Assembly: GCA_030913385.1 (NCBI GenBank) | Contig: CP133159.1 | Span: 2,750,584 to 2,814,583, forward strand | Source: Cytophagaceae bacterium ABcell3 | Lineage (GTDB): Bacteria > Bacteroidota > Bacteroidia > Cytophagales > Cytophagaceae | DNA: 64,000 nucleotides | Direction of reading: 5' to 3' | In this document: piece after piece, positions 45,516-54,020 of the stretch | How positions within the stretch are numbered: the first letter of the stretch is position 1 | Layout: each line of letters starts with the position of its first letter | Notes under the pieces: generated by a model | Told to the model about the DNA's origin: nothing | What the model saw: the letters and a program-made list of their open reading frames with translations, nothing else | Databases searched by the model: none | Made by a program: the position numbers and the translations under genes

Positions 45516-47087
45516 ATGGATAATGAGAAATCGCCTACTAGGAAACCTAATAATACCCGTAGTAGAAATACCTTCTATGAGTTGAACCAACAAATGGGGA
45601 AACTGCCTCCTCAGGCCACTGATGTTGAAGAAGCTGTTCTAGGAGCACTGATGCTTGAAAAGGACTCTCTGAACATCGTGCTTGAAATATTAAAGCCAGA
45701 AAGTTTTTATAAAGAAGCCCATCAGCTTATTTACAAAGCCATTGTTGACTTATTTGACCGTTCGGAACCTGTAGACATCATTACAGTTAGTCAGGAACTG
45801 AGGGCTATGGGTGCTTTGGAAAAAGCTGGAGGACCATATTATGTAACAGAACTAACAAACCGGGTCAACTCGGCTGCTAACATAGAGTTTCACTCGCGTA
45901 TTATCGCACAGCAGTCCATCAAGCGTGACCTGATCAATATCGCTACTGAAATCCATCGTGAAGCTTATGAAGAGACTTCCGATGTATTTGACTTACTGAA
46001 TAAGACGGAGCAATCTATATATAAGGTATCAGAGGCCAATATCCGTAAAAATTACGCCGATATGCGCAGTATTATGCATCAGGCGCTTAAAGAGCTTCAG
46101 GATAAGAAAGATACCGACGGTATGCTTACTGGTGTGCCAAGTGGTTTTAGTAACTTGGACCGGGTAACTTCGGGTTGGCAAAAAAGTGACCTTGTTATCC
46201 TGGCAGCTCGTCCAGGTATGGGTAAAACAGCATTTGTTGTATCTGCCATGAGAAACGCTGCTGTTAACTTTGATATACCTGTTGCTATTTTCTCACTGGA
46301 AATGTCTTCAGTACAGCTTGCTACCAGGTTAATTTCGGCTGAAGCCGAACTGGAAAGTGAAAAGCTTAGAAAAGGTAACCTTGAAGAATATGAGTGGCAG
46401 CAACTTCACCACAGGATTCCTAAGCTTACAGATGCCCCTATATACATTGATGATACGGCAGCGCTTTCTATTAGGGAACTTCGGACCAAGTGCCGTAGGC
46501 TGAAAGCAAAGCATGATATTCAAATGATTATCATTGACTACCTTCAGTTGATGTCTGGAGATGGTGGCGGCAAAGGAGGCAACCGTGAACAGGAGATTGC
46601 AGGAATTTCCAGGTCATTGAAGAATTTGGCAAAAGAACTTGAAGTGCCTGTAATCGCACTTTCCCAGTTGAGCCGGGCGGTGGAATCTAGACCAGATAAG
46701 CGTCCTCAACTTTCTGACCTTAGGGAATCGGGTGCTATTGAGCAGGATGCTGATATGGTGGTTTTCTTGTACAGACCTGATTATTATGGTATAGAAGAGG
46801 ATGAAATGGGTAACTCATTGAAAGGGGTAGGTGAGGTTATTATAGCTAAACACAGAAATGGTAGTCTTGAAGATGTTAGGTTGAGGTTCCTTGGTAAGTA
46901 TACCAAGTTTACAGACCTTGACGACCCTGAGTATTCAGGTGGTGGAAACTTTGCCTTCGATGCAGGAATGAGTAGTTTCTCAACAGATGTACCAGGAGGG
47001 GGAGGCGCCCAGACTTTCAGCAGTAGGATCAATGATCTAGGAAAATCTGACAGTGGCGGAAAAGAAGACCTTGATCCTCCATTTTAA
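45516..47087 (+). CDS. dnaB: Replicative DNA helicase
   Basis: 523 residues from ATG 45516; a TTG two codons earlier is not needed. The N-terminal DnaB domain starts near residue 30 (PPQATDVEEAVLGALMLE). The RecA-like motor has Walker A (LAARPGMGKTAF, near 230), Walker B (IIIDYLQLM), and SQLSRAVESRPDKRPQLSDLRESGAIEQDAD. No intein is present. The C-terminal 40 residues are low-complexity, Gly/Ser-rich. It unwinds DNA at the replication fork. It is divergent from mpl by about 180 bases. Confidence 0.96.
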   Translation: MDNEKSPTRKPNNTRSRNTFYELNQQMGKLPPQATDVEEAVLGALMLEKDSLNIVLEILKPESFYKEAHQLIYKAIVDLFDRSEPVDIITVSQELRAMGALEKAGGPYYVTELTNRVNSAANIEFHSRIIAQQSIKRDLINIATEIHREAYEETSDVFDLLNKTEQSIYKVSEANIRKNYADMRSIMHQALKELQDKKDTDGMLTGVPSGFSNLDRVTSGWQKSDLVILAARPGMGKTAFVVSAMRNAAVNFDIPVAIFSLEMSSVQLATRLISAEAELESEKLRKGNLEEYEWQQLHHRIPKLTDAPIYIDDTAALSIRELRTKCRRLKAKHDIQMIIIDYLQLMSGDGGGKGGNREQEIAGISRSLKNLAKELEVPVIALSQLSRAVESRPDKRPQLSDLRESGAIEQDADMVVFLYRPDYYGIEEDEMGNSLKGVGEVIIAKHRNGSLEDVRLRFLGKYTKFTDLDDPEYSGGGNFAFDAGMSSFSTDVPGGGGAQTFSSRINDLGKSDSGGKEDLDPPF

Positions 47088-47098
47088 CTCATCTGTTT

Positions 47099-47172
47099 TA
47101 GCGGGACAGTAGGGGTTCCGCTAAAAGGTTGACCTTACTATGAGTAGCAAAACTTAAGATTCTGCTACTCAT
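47099..47172 (+). terminator. Tandem hairpins after dnaB
   Basis: TAGCGG...CCGCTA (47099-47123) is followed by a perfect 10-bp stem ATGAGTAGCA...TGCTACTCAT (47140-47172) and ATATTTT. They lie between convergent dnaB and the small TPR gene. Confidence 0.65.
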
Positions 47173-47187
47173 ATTTTCTAGGTTTGG

Positions 47188-47523
47188 TCAAAAATCTTCG
47201 TCATTTTCAAAAAGAAGTTCATTAAGGGCATTCTGAAGCTCTGATGCGGTTTTTAAGTTGTTTTGTTGCCGTGCTTTTAAAATACCTTTATTAAAAGCCG
47301 CTTTTGCCTCTGTTATTTGTCCGGTTTTTTCATAATATTTGCCGGCATGGTAGTAAGTGCCTAAATAGTCTTCATGTTCTTTAAGTAATTGTTCAAAATA
47401 GTTGCCGGCTGTATCTAATTCACCGGTTTTTTCGTATTCAAGAGCAAGGGCATATATTGTAAAAGGGTCGTTAGGATCTTCTTTTAAAAATTCCAGAAGC
47501 TGGTTTATTCTTGAATGATGCAT
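47188..47523 (-). CDS. Small TPR protein
   Basis: 111 residues from ATG 47523 (MHHSRINQLLEFL), preferred over an upstream in-frame ATG at 47559. It consists of about two and a half tetratricopeptide repeats (FTIYALALEYEKTGELDTAG, LGTYYHAGKYYEKTGQITEA) with an acidic end (ENDEDF). Soluble, with no signal peptide. It should be a scaffold or adaptor. Divergent from etfB. Confidence 0.75.
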   Translation of the reverse strand: MHHSRINQLLEFLKEDPNDPFTIYALALEYEKTGELDTAGNYFEQLLKEHEDYLGTYYHAGKYYEKTGQITEAKAAFNKGILKARQQNNLKTASELQNALNELLFENDEDF

Positions 47524-47598
47524 CTTATTTTGATTTTTTAGTGAAATATGTAACTTCACAGCAAATTTACAGTTTATAAAGAAAAAATTTTTTTATAT

Positions 47599-48336
47599 AT
47601 GAAAATACTTGTTTGTATAAGCCATGTGCCAGATACCACCTCGAAGATTTCTTTCACCGATAATGATACCAAGTTAAATACTTCGGGAGTTCAATTTATT
47701 ATAGGCCCCTATGATGAATATGCTTTGTCTAGGGCCATTGAACTAAAAGAAGGATCAGGAGGAACGGTAACTGTATTAAATGTTGGAGAGGCAGACACAG
47801 AGCCTACAATAAGAAAAGCACTTGCCATTGGCGCTGACGATGCCATTAGGGTAAATGCTGCTCCTAAAGACGGGTACTTTGTGGCACAGCAAATCGCTGC
47901 TGTCGCAAAAGATGGCAACTACGACATGATACTCATGGGACGTGAATCTATTGATTATAATGGAGGAATGGTTCATGCCATCGTAGGGGAGCTGTTAAAC
48001 CTTCCGTCTGTTTCACCTGTTATGAAACTTGATGTAGAGGGCAATAAGGCTGTGATGAATAGAGAGATTGAAGGTGGTAAAGAGACTGTAGAAGTTGAGA
48101 TGCCTTTTATTGCAGGTTGTCAAGAGCCAATAGCTGAATGGAAGATTCCTAACATGAGAGGGATTATGTCTGCCAGAACGAAGCCTCTAAATGTTGTAGA
48201 TCCAGTAGGGACGGACGATGTGGTTTCTTTTACTTCTTATGAGCTTCCTCCGACAAAAGGTGAGTGTAAGATGATAGATGCTTCAGAACCAGAAAAACTT
48301 GTAGAGCTTCTAAAAAATGAAGCAAAGGTTCTTTAG
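47599..48336 (+). CDS. etfB: Electron transfer flavoprotein subunit beta
   Basis: 245 residues, the normal length. The chain has the ETF-beta start (KILVCISHVPDTTSKISF), the AMP-binding region around DMILMGRESIDYNGGMVHAI and the family segment ITVEVEMPFIAGCQEP-like, here KETVEVEMPFIAGCQEP. With EtfA it binds FAD and AMP and carries electrons from acyl-CoA and other dehydrogenases to the quinone pool. EtfA follows after 45 bases on the same strand. Confidence 0.95.
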   Translation: MKILVCISHVPDTTSKISFTDNDTKLNTSGVQFIIGPYDEYALSRAIELKEGSGGTVTVLNVGEADTEPTIRKALAIGADDAIRVNAAPKDGYFVAQQIAAVAKDGNYDMILMGRESIDYNGGMVHAIVGELLNLPSVSPVMKLDVEGNKAVMNREIEGGKETVEVEMPFIAGCQEPIAEWKIPNMRGIMSARTKPLNVVDPVGTDDVVSFTSYELPPTKGECKMIDASEPEKLVELLKNEAKVL

Positions 48337-48381
48337 TATCATATTTGTTTTTAATAATTTCAATTTTTAAATCTTACTTTT

Positions 48382-49347
48382 ATGGCAATATTAGTATATG
48401 TAGAAGGATCGGAAGGGGAAATTAAAAAGTCTTCGCTGGAAGCAGTTTCTTATGCTGCTGCTTTGGCAAAAAATTTGAACACAGACGTAACAGCTTTAGT
48501 AATGGGTAGCCTACCTGCTGACCAGGTTGAATTGGCTGGTAAGTATGGCGCTTCGGTTGTATTGCATGCATCAGATGCTAAACTCGACCAGGCTCAGGGT
48601 GAACCGTATGCTTCTGTTATAACAGCGGCTGCTGAAAAAGCTGGTGCTGATATAGTTTTAATGGCCAAGTCTTCTTTGGCTGACTCTATGGCCGGAAGAG
48701 TCGCTGCTAAACTTAAAGCAGGTTTGGTGACTAATGTGGTAGATTTACCTTCTACCGATGGTGGTTTCAAGGTGAAGAAATCAATTTTTACAGGTAAGGC
48801 TTTTGTGCATGCAGAGGTCAAGTCTGACAAAAAAGTACTTACTGTTAGTAAAAATGCTTTCCCTGCTTCAGAAACTGGTGGACAAGCAAATGTAGAAACT
48901 TTTGAACCACAGCTTGACGATTCTGTTTTTAGGGTAAAGGTAACCAATACTGAAAAAGCATCAGGTGATATATTGTTGACAGAGGCAGATATAGTGGTTT
49001 CTGGAGGTAGAGGACTTAAAGGGCCAGAAAACTGGAACCTTGTGGAAGATTTGGCAAAAGCACTAGGCGCTGCCACAGGTTGCTCTAAGCCTGTATCAGA
49101 CCTTGACTGGAGGCCGCACCATGAGCACGTTGGTCAAACTGGTGTAAAAGTTGCCCCAAATCTTTACATTGCATTAGGAATTTCTGGCGCCATTCAGCAT
49201 CTTGCAGGCGTAAACTCTTCAAAGGTCATTGTAGTTATCAATAAAGACCCTGAAGCCCCGTTTTTCAAAGCTGCTGATTATGGTATTGTGGGGGATGTTT
49301 TTGATGTTGTACCTAAATTGACAGAAGCTGTAAAGGCCTTAAGATAA
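48382..49347 (+). CDS. etfA: Electron transfer flavoprotein subunit alpha
   Basis: 321 residues. The C-terminal FAD domain (about 195-321) carries VVSGGRGLKGPENW, VSDLDWRPHHEHVGQTGVKV, YIALGISGAIQHLAGV and VVINKDPEAPFF, the standard ETF-alpha blocks. It forms the heterodimer with EtfB. The next gene begins 13 bases downstream, so etfB-etfA-bifunctional nuclease may be one transcript ended by the terminator at 49968. Confidence 0.95.
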   Translation: MAILVYVEGSEGEIKKSSLEAVSYAAALAKNLNTDVTALVMGSLPADQVELAGKYGASVVLHASDAKLDQAQGEPYASVITAAAEKAGADIVLMAKSSLADSMAGRVAAKLKAGLVTNVVDLPSTDGGFKVKKSIFTGKAFVHAEVKSDKKVLTVSKNAFPASETGGQANVETFEPQLDDSVFRVKVTNTEKASGDILLTEADIVVSGGRGLKGPENWNLVEDLAKALGAATGCSKPVSDLDWRPHHEHVGQTGVKVAPNLYIALGISGAIQHLAGVNSSKVIVVINKDPEAPFFKAADYGIVGDVFDVVPKLTEAVKALR

Positions 49348-49360
49348 ATAGATTAACAGC

Positions 49361-49963
49361 GTGGATAAAATTAAATTAGAAATATTAGGATTATCTTCTA
49401 GTCAGTCGCAGTCTGGATCTTTCGCTCTTGTTTTGGGCGAAGAAAGTGGAAATAGACGATTGCCTATTATTATTGGAATGTTCGAAGCTCAGGCTATTGC
49501 CATAGAAATTGAAAAGATTATCCCAAACCGTCCTATGACTCATGATCTTTTTAAATCGTTTGCTTCTGGATTTAATTTTACGGTAGAGGAAATTGTTATT
49601 TCGGATCTTAAAGAAGGTGTCTTCTTTGCTAAAATCGTATGCTCTGACGGCATTAAGCAGATAGAAGTTGACTCTCGACCTTCTGATGCTATTGCTATTG
49701 GATTGAGATTTGATGTGCCAATTTACACATATGAATCATTGCTTTCTGAAGCTGGTATAGACTTGAGCGATTTGGGAGAAGAAGAACAAGAAGCTGCTGG
49801 TGGTGCTCCTAAAAAACAAACAGAAGAAAAAACAGCCTCGTTTGGCGAATCTGTGAAAAACAGCTCTTCTGAACAGTTGAAAACGATGCTTCAGCAGGCG
49901 TTAGAGAACGAAGATTACGAAAAAGCGGCTAGAATTAGGGATGAGCTTAATAAAAGGAATTAA
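49361..49963 (+). CDS. Bifunctional nuclease (DUF151) with C-terminal UVR motif
   Basis: 200 residues from GTG 49361. The BFN/DUF151 domain spans about 1-135 (GNRRLPIIIGMFEAQAIAIE, VDSRPSDAIAIGLRFDVPIY). A linker leads to a UvrB/UvrC-type UVR helix pair at the end (LQQALENEDYEKAARIRDEL). Plant and bacterial members have been reported to have DNase and RNase activity. The UVR tail suggests contact with repair proteins. Combination of both domains is known in Bacteroidetes and others. Confidence 0.88.
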   Translation: MDKIKLEILGLSSSQSQSGSFALVLGEESGNRRLPIIIGMFEAQAIAIEIEKIIPNRPMTHDLFKSFASGFNFTVEEIVISDLKEGVFFAKIVCSDGIKQIEVDSRPSDAIAIGLRFDVPIYTYESLLSEAGIDLSDLGEEEQEAAGGAPKKQTEEKTASFGESVKNSSSEQLKTMLQQALENEDYEKAARIRDELNKRN

Positions 49964-49967
49964 CTTT

Positions 49968-49996
49968 AAAAAAAGCCTTCGAAAGAAGGTTTTTTT
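49968..49996 (+). terminator. Terminator after the etfBA-nuclease genes
   Basis: AAAAGCCTTC GAAA GAAGGTTTTTTT: a stem with a stable GAAA tetraloop and T-run, five bases after the nuclease stop codon. Confidence 0.85.
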
Positions 49997-50018
49997 GTTT
50001 TAACTATATTGTTTTACA

Positions 50019-50396
50019 ATGACTGAAACGAAAAGACTGGCTATTATAGCCCACGACGGCAAAAAAGCTGATATGGTGGGTTTTATAAAAGACCGGAAAG
50101 AAATGTTTGGTGATATGGAGCTGGTAGCCACAGGGACTACAGGTTCTTATCTGACACAGGCAGGGTTGGAGGTAGATGCAAAACTTTCCGGCCCTATGGG
50201 TGGTGACGCCCAAATTGCTGCCATGGTAGCGGAAGGAAAACTTAATGGCGTAATCTTTTTTAGGGATCCTTTAGGAAAACATCCGCACGAGCCAGATGTG
50301 TTGATGCTTATGCGTTTGTGCGATGTGCACAATGTGCCATTGGCTACTAATCGCGCTACCGCTGAACTTTTACTTAAAGGGATGAAGGAGGGTTAA
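50019..50396 (+). CDS. mgsA: Methylglyoxal synthase
   Basis: 125 residues, slightly shorter than E. coli MgsA. It has the phosphate-binding TGTTGSYL, the catalytic Asp in SGPMGGDAQIAA, and FFRDPLGKHPHEPDV. It converts dihydroxyacetone phosphate to methylglyoxal in the cytosol, a bypass of lower glycolysis when sugar phosphate accumulates. It stands between two terminators, as a single-gene unit. Confidence 0.95.
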   Translation: MTETKRLAIIAHDGKKADMVGFIKDRKEMFGDMELVATGTTGSYLTQAGLEVDAKLSGPMGGDAQIAAMVAEGKLNGVIFFRDPLGKHPHEPDVLMLMRLCDVHNVPLATNRATAELLLKGMKEG

Positions 50397-50412
50397 GAAG
50401 CTCTTGTCTTTT

Positions 50413-50449
50413 AGTGCAGTAAAACAGTTTTGGCTTTACTGCACTTTTC
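50413..50449 (+). terminator. Terminator between mgsA and the sensor kinase
   Basis: AGTGCAGTAAA and TTTACTGCACT form a perfect 11-bp stem followed by TTTT. The genes on either side converge. Confidence 0.8.
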
Positions 50450-50478
50450 TATAAAAGCCAACTTTTTAACATGGGCGC

Positions 50479-52479
50479 TTATACAGTTTCAGCAGGAATG
50501 CTCACAGTTACTTCTGTTCCAGCCCCAAACGCACTATCTACTTTAAGCTTTCCCTGAAGCTTTTGGATAGCATTTTCTACCAGGTATAATCCCATTCCAG
50601 AACCTTTGCTATGCATGTTTCCCCTGTAAAATAGATCAAAAATTTTAGGGAGTTTCTCTTCCTCAATCCCTGAGCCATTATCTTTCACCCTTACTTTAAG
50701 CAAGTCATTCTCTATTTTCGCTTCAATGACCACTTCAGGTTTTGGTAAGTTTCTATTTCTAAAGACTATGGCATTTTCTATTATATTTCCAAAGACTATT
50801 TGAAGTACATTGATGTCTTGAACCACTTTTAAGGTGTCATCTACATTAACCGTGATCTTTACATTTTCGGCATTTTCCTTGTCCTTGATATGTTCAGCCA
50901 GGTCAATAAAAAACTCTGGGACTTGTATTTCTACCGGGTTAGATTTAGTAGTACGTACAGTAGTTAGATCCTTTAGATCTGTCAGTATTGTGTCCAGCTT
51001 GTCGGCTAGTGTACTCATCATTGAAAAATAACTAGAAGCAACAGGGTCTTCTACCTCCTCTTTTGCTAAGTTGACCAAGCCCATCATAGACATTAGTGGC
51101 CCTTTCATGTCATGAGAAACTTTATACAGGAACTGGTTGATTTCGTTTTTCTTGCCTTCCAGTTCTTTTTCGGTGTATTTCTTTTCTGTAATATCAGTAA
51201 AAGTGTATAGGCTACCGTTTACTTTCTCATCATTATTTGTTATAGGTACTGCACTCGCCAATACATTTTTTTCATCCGCTCCCTTTGTCTTCAATACGGT
51301 TTCAAAAGCTGCTCTTCTGCCATTAACCTGTATGTCTTGTTCTGGTAAAAGCGCTGAAACATGCGTGTTGATGAGCTCTTCTAAGTCATAGTTGCTCATC
51401 TCAGAAAAGCGTTTGTTGCAAAAGACGATTTTGTCTGAGGTGTCTGTATATAAAACACCATCGTTCAGTGTCTGGAGCAGTGTTAAATAGCGTTTTTCCC
51501 CTGCCTTTATATTTTCTTCGGCTAGCCTTTTTTCTGTAATGTCTCTACCATGTACAATGTAGGCTTCACTATTGAAATACCAACCTTTTCTAATATATAA
51601 TTCTTGAAGGAAAGACTCCCCCGATTTCTTGCGTCCCCACCATTCAAACGGCTTTCCATCGTTTTTCCAAGCTTTTTCTAAATAGCCGCTCAATGCATTT
51701 TCTTGCTGTTTGTCTGTGTCTGTCAGAAAATTGACGGTATTGCCTATAATCTCCTCTTTAGAAAACCCGTGCAAGTTTAAAGCTGTTTCATTAATGTCTG
51801 TGAAGTAGCCTTTTTCGTCAATTATGTAAATCATCTCGGAGCTTTTATTGAAAAGCTCTTTATAGTGATTCTCCGATTGCTTTAGTGCTTCTTCTGATTT
51901 CTTTTTTATAATGGCAGCAGACAATAAATTACAAATGGACTCTGCAAATGAAGTAACCTCTGGGTTTTCTTCCACAGGGTTTGTCCAGCAGATACACAAA
52001 ACACCATAGGGTTCTGGCTTTCCTGGAACCTGTACTGTCAATACACTTTTTACCTTTAGGGTGTCGAGTTTTTCAGGATAAACAAAAGCTTCGTTATCAT
52101 GGAAATCTTTAGTGAAAACACTCGTGCCGGTTTGGAAGGTATAATTTGCTTGTCCAAAAGCAGGTTTAGGTACTAAGTCCTCTCCGCTAAAAGAGCTGAA
52201 GCTTCCTTGTTCGGCAATAATTTTGAATTTGTCATCACGCATATTGCAGAAAAAGCCAGCAAAGCTTATATCGAAGTACAGTTTCAGGTTGATGACAACT
52301 TGTCTAAGTATGGTGTCAATATCACTGCTGGTAAAGTTTTCTTGACAAATAAGAGAATATAAATCGTTTTTATGCTGGGATTTTTTTTCTTCGGTATCAG
52401 TTGATACAAACTGATTATTAGAAAAATTTGAACCCTGCTTATGGAAATTTGAATTAGATTCGTTTTCTTTAAAAGACAT
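50479..52479 (-). CDS. Sensor histidine kinase with GAF and two PAS domains
   Basis: 666 residues from ATG 52479; a start further upstream would overlap the divergent dacB gene. Order: GAF-like domain (about 45-190), PAS 1 (about 205-315; IDEKGYFTDINETALNLHGFSKEEIIG), PAS 2 (about 335-440), HisKA-type phosphoacceptor (FLYKVSHDMKGPLMSMMG) and HATPase (NIIENAIVFRN, VKDNGSGIEEEKL, GSGMGLYLVENA). No membrane segment is visible, so it senses something in the cytosol. No response regulator is adjacent; an orphan receiver is at 6807. The ligand is unknown. Confidence 0.88.
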   Translation of the reverse strand: MSFKENESNSNFHKQGSNFSNNQFVSTDTEEKKSQHKNDLYSLICQENFTSSDIDTILRQVVINLKLYFDISFAGFFCNMRDDKFKIIAEQGSFSSFSGEDLVPKPAFGQANYTFQTGTSVFTKDFHDNEAFVYPEKLDTLKVKSVLTVQVPGKPEPYGVLCICWTNPVEENPEVTSFAESICNLLSAAIIKKKSEEALKQSENHYKELFNKSSEMIYIIDEKGYFTDINETALNLHGFSKEEIIGNTVNFLTDTDKQQENALSGYLEKAWKNDGKPFEWWGRKKSGESFLQELYIRKGWYFNSEAYIVHGRDITEKRLAEENIKAGEKRYLTLLQTLNDGVLYTDTSDKIVFCNKRFSEMSNYDLEELINTHVSALLPEQDIQVNGRRAAFETVLKTKGADEKNVLASAVPITNNDEKVNGSLYTFTDITEKKYTEKELEGKKNEINQFLYKVSHDMKGPLMSMMGLVNLAKEEVEDPVASSYFSMMSTLADKLDTILTDLKDLTTVRTTKSNPVEIQVPEFFIDLAEHIKDKENAENVKITVNVDDTLKVVQDINVLQIVFGNIIENAIVFRNRNLPKPEVVIEAKIENDLLKVRVKDNGSGIEEEKLPKIFDLFYRGNMHSKGSGMGLYLVENAIQKLQGKLKVDSAFGAGTEVTVSIPAETV

Positions 52480-52538
52480 ACAGAAGGGATTAAATGAAAA
52501 AAAATCCTGTATTACAATATAATCCATATTATCTGAAA

Positions 52539-54014
52539 ATGTTTAGAAAAACAAACAAATGGACAGCATTCCTAGCTTTAAGTATCTTTTTTAGCGTTAT
52601 CCAGTCTTTACCGCTCCAATGCCAAGAAGTCTTAACAAGGATCCAAACAAAGCTTGCAGCCCTTGAGAATGACCCAGTGCTTCAAGATGGAAGGGTAGGC
52701 TTTTGTCTGTCTAGTGCAAAAACCGGTGAGGTTTTGATTGAGTTGAACAGCCAAAAAGGAATGACACCCGCCTCCAACATGAAGTTGTCTACCACAGCGG
52801 CGGCCTTAAAATACCTCGGTGCTGATTACAAGTTTGAAACCCGATTAGAATACGATGGAAGCATCAAAGACGGGGTTCTTCATGGCAACCTATATATCAC
52901 AGGAAGCGGCGATCCCACGCTGGGCAGTCACCGTTTTTCTGATGCTGACTGGGAAAAAATAGCCAGTTCATGGATAGAGGTTTTAAAAAGCAATAAAATA
53001 AAAAAAATCAACGGGAATATTATCGGCGACGGTACCAGTTTTGATAACAACCCTTTGCCCGATGGGTGGGTATGGTCTGATATTGGCAATTATTATGGCG
53101 CTGGCACTTTTGGGTTGAATGTTTTTGATAATACATATACCATAACTTTCAAACCCGGTAAAGTCGGTAGTAAAGCTGAAATATTAAGAATAGAGCCAAC
53201 ACTTCCTATTGAGTTTATAAATGAAGTTACCACTGCCCCTGCTGGAACGGGTGATAATGCTTATATTTATGGCTCACCTTATACCAATATCCGTCAAATC
53301 AGTGGAACCATTCCAGCGGGAAAAAAAGAGTTTACCATCAAAGGTTCTATTCCAGACCCACCCGGATACTGCGCAAGATCGTTTGGAGGGTTTTTAAAAG
53401 ATGCGGGAATTGAGTTTACAGGCAAAGCTGACAATATACTTTTTGTGAAAGAAAAAAAAGAAAGACGTACCAAGCTGACAAGCTATCTTTCTCCTCCGCT
53501 TAAAGACATTGTATACCAAACCAATATGTATAGCATTAACCTTTATGCAGAAGCATTGCTCAAGTCCATCGGCAATAAGGTACACCAAGAAGGGAGCGTT
53601 AGTGCAGGACTTCAGGCCGTTAATGAATACTGGGGGATGAATAAAGTAGTGGGCTGTATAAAATCTGCCGATGGTAGCGGTTTGGCAGTTACTAATATTG
53701 CTTCACCAGCCTTTTTGGCAAATGCTATGGCATCCATATCCTCAGAAACCTACTTCCCTGATTTGTTAGAATCACTTCCAGTTGCGGGCGTTTCAGGTAC
53801 ATTGTGGAATGTCTGCAAAGGCACACCATCAGAGAAAAAGCTACGGGCAAAAAGTGGCACATTAAAAGGCGTTATCTGTTATACCGGCTATGTTCCTGAT
53901 AAATCCGGCAATATGATGGCTTTTTCTTTTATGGTAAACAATTACTCCGGCATTACCTATACCGTAATGCGTAAAAAGATGGAAGAAATCATGGGCTTAT
54001 TGGCAGAGTTGTAA
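52539..54014 (+). CDS. dacB: D-alanyl-D-alanine carboxypeptidase/endopeptidase (PBP4, S13 family)
   Basis: 491 residues from ATG 52539 (MFRKTNKW), giving a good signal peptide (FLALSIFFSVIQSLPLQCQ); an upstream in-frame ATG at 52494 would add a polar extension. The active-site motifs are SxxK (S79-N-M-K82 in TPASNMKLS), SxN (YSINLYAEAL) and KSGT (near 438), with the usual long insert between the first two. It hydrolyses D-Ala-D-Ala and cross-link peptides in the periplasm. It is divergent from the sensor kinase and convergent with yhhQ across a repeat array. Confidence 0.92.
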   Translation: MFRKTNKWTAFLALSIFFSVIQSLPLQCQEVLTRIQTKLAALENDPVLQDGRVGFCLSSAKTGEVLIELNSQKGMTPASNMKLSTTAAALKYLGADYKFETRLEYDGSIKDGVLHGNLYITGSGDPTLGSHRFSDADWEKIASSWIEVLKSNKIKKINGNIIGDGTSFDNNPLPDGWVWSDIGNYYGAGTFGLNVFDNTYTITFKPGKVGSKAEILRIEPTLPIEFINEVTTAPAGTGDNAYIYGSPYTNIRQISGTIPAGKKEFTIKGSIPDPPGYCARSFGGFLKDAGIEFTGKADNILFVKEKKERRTKLTSYLSPPLKDIVYQTNMYSINLYAEALLKSIGNKVHQEGSVSAGLQAVNEYWGMNKVVGCIKSADGSGLAVTNIASPAFLANAMASISSETYFPDLLESLPVAGVSGTLWNVCKGTPSEKKLRAKSGTLKGVICYTGYVPDKSGNMMAFSFMVNNYSGITYTVMRKKMEEIMGLLAEL

Positions 54015-54020
54015 GGTGTT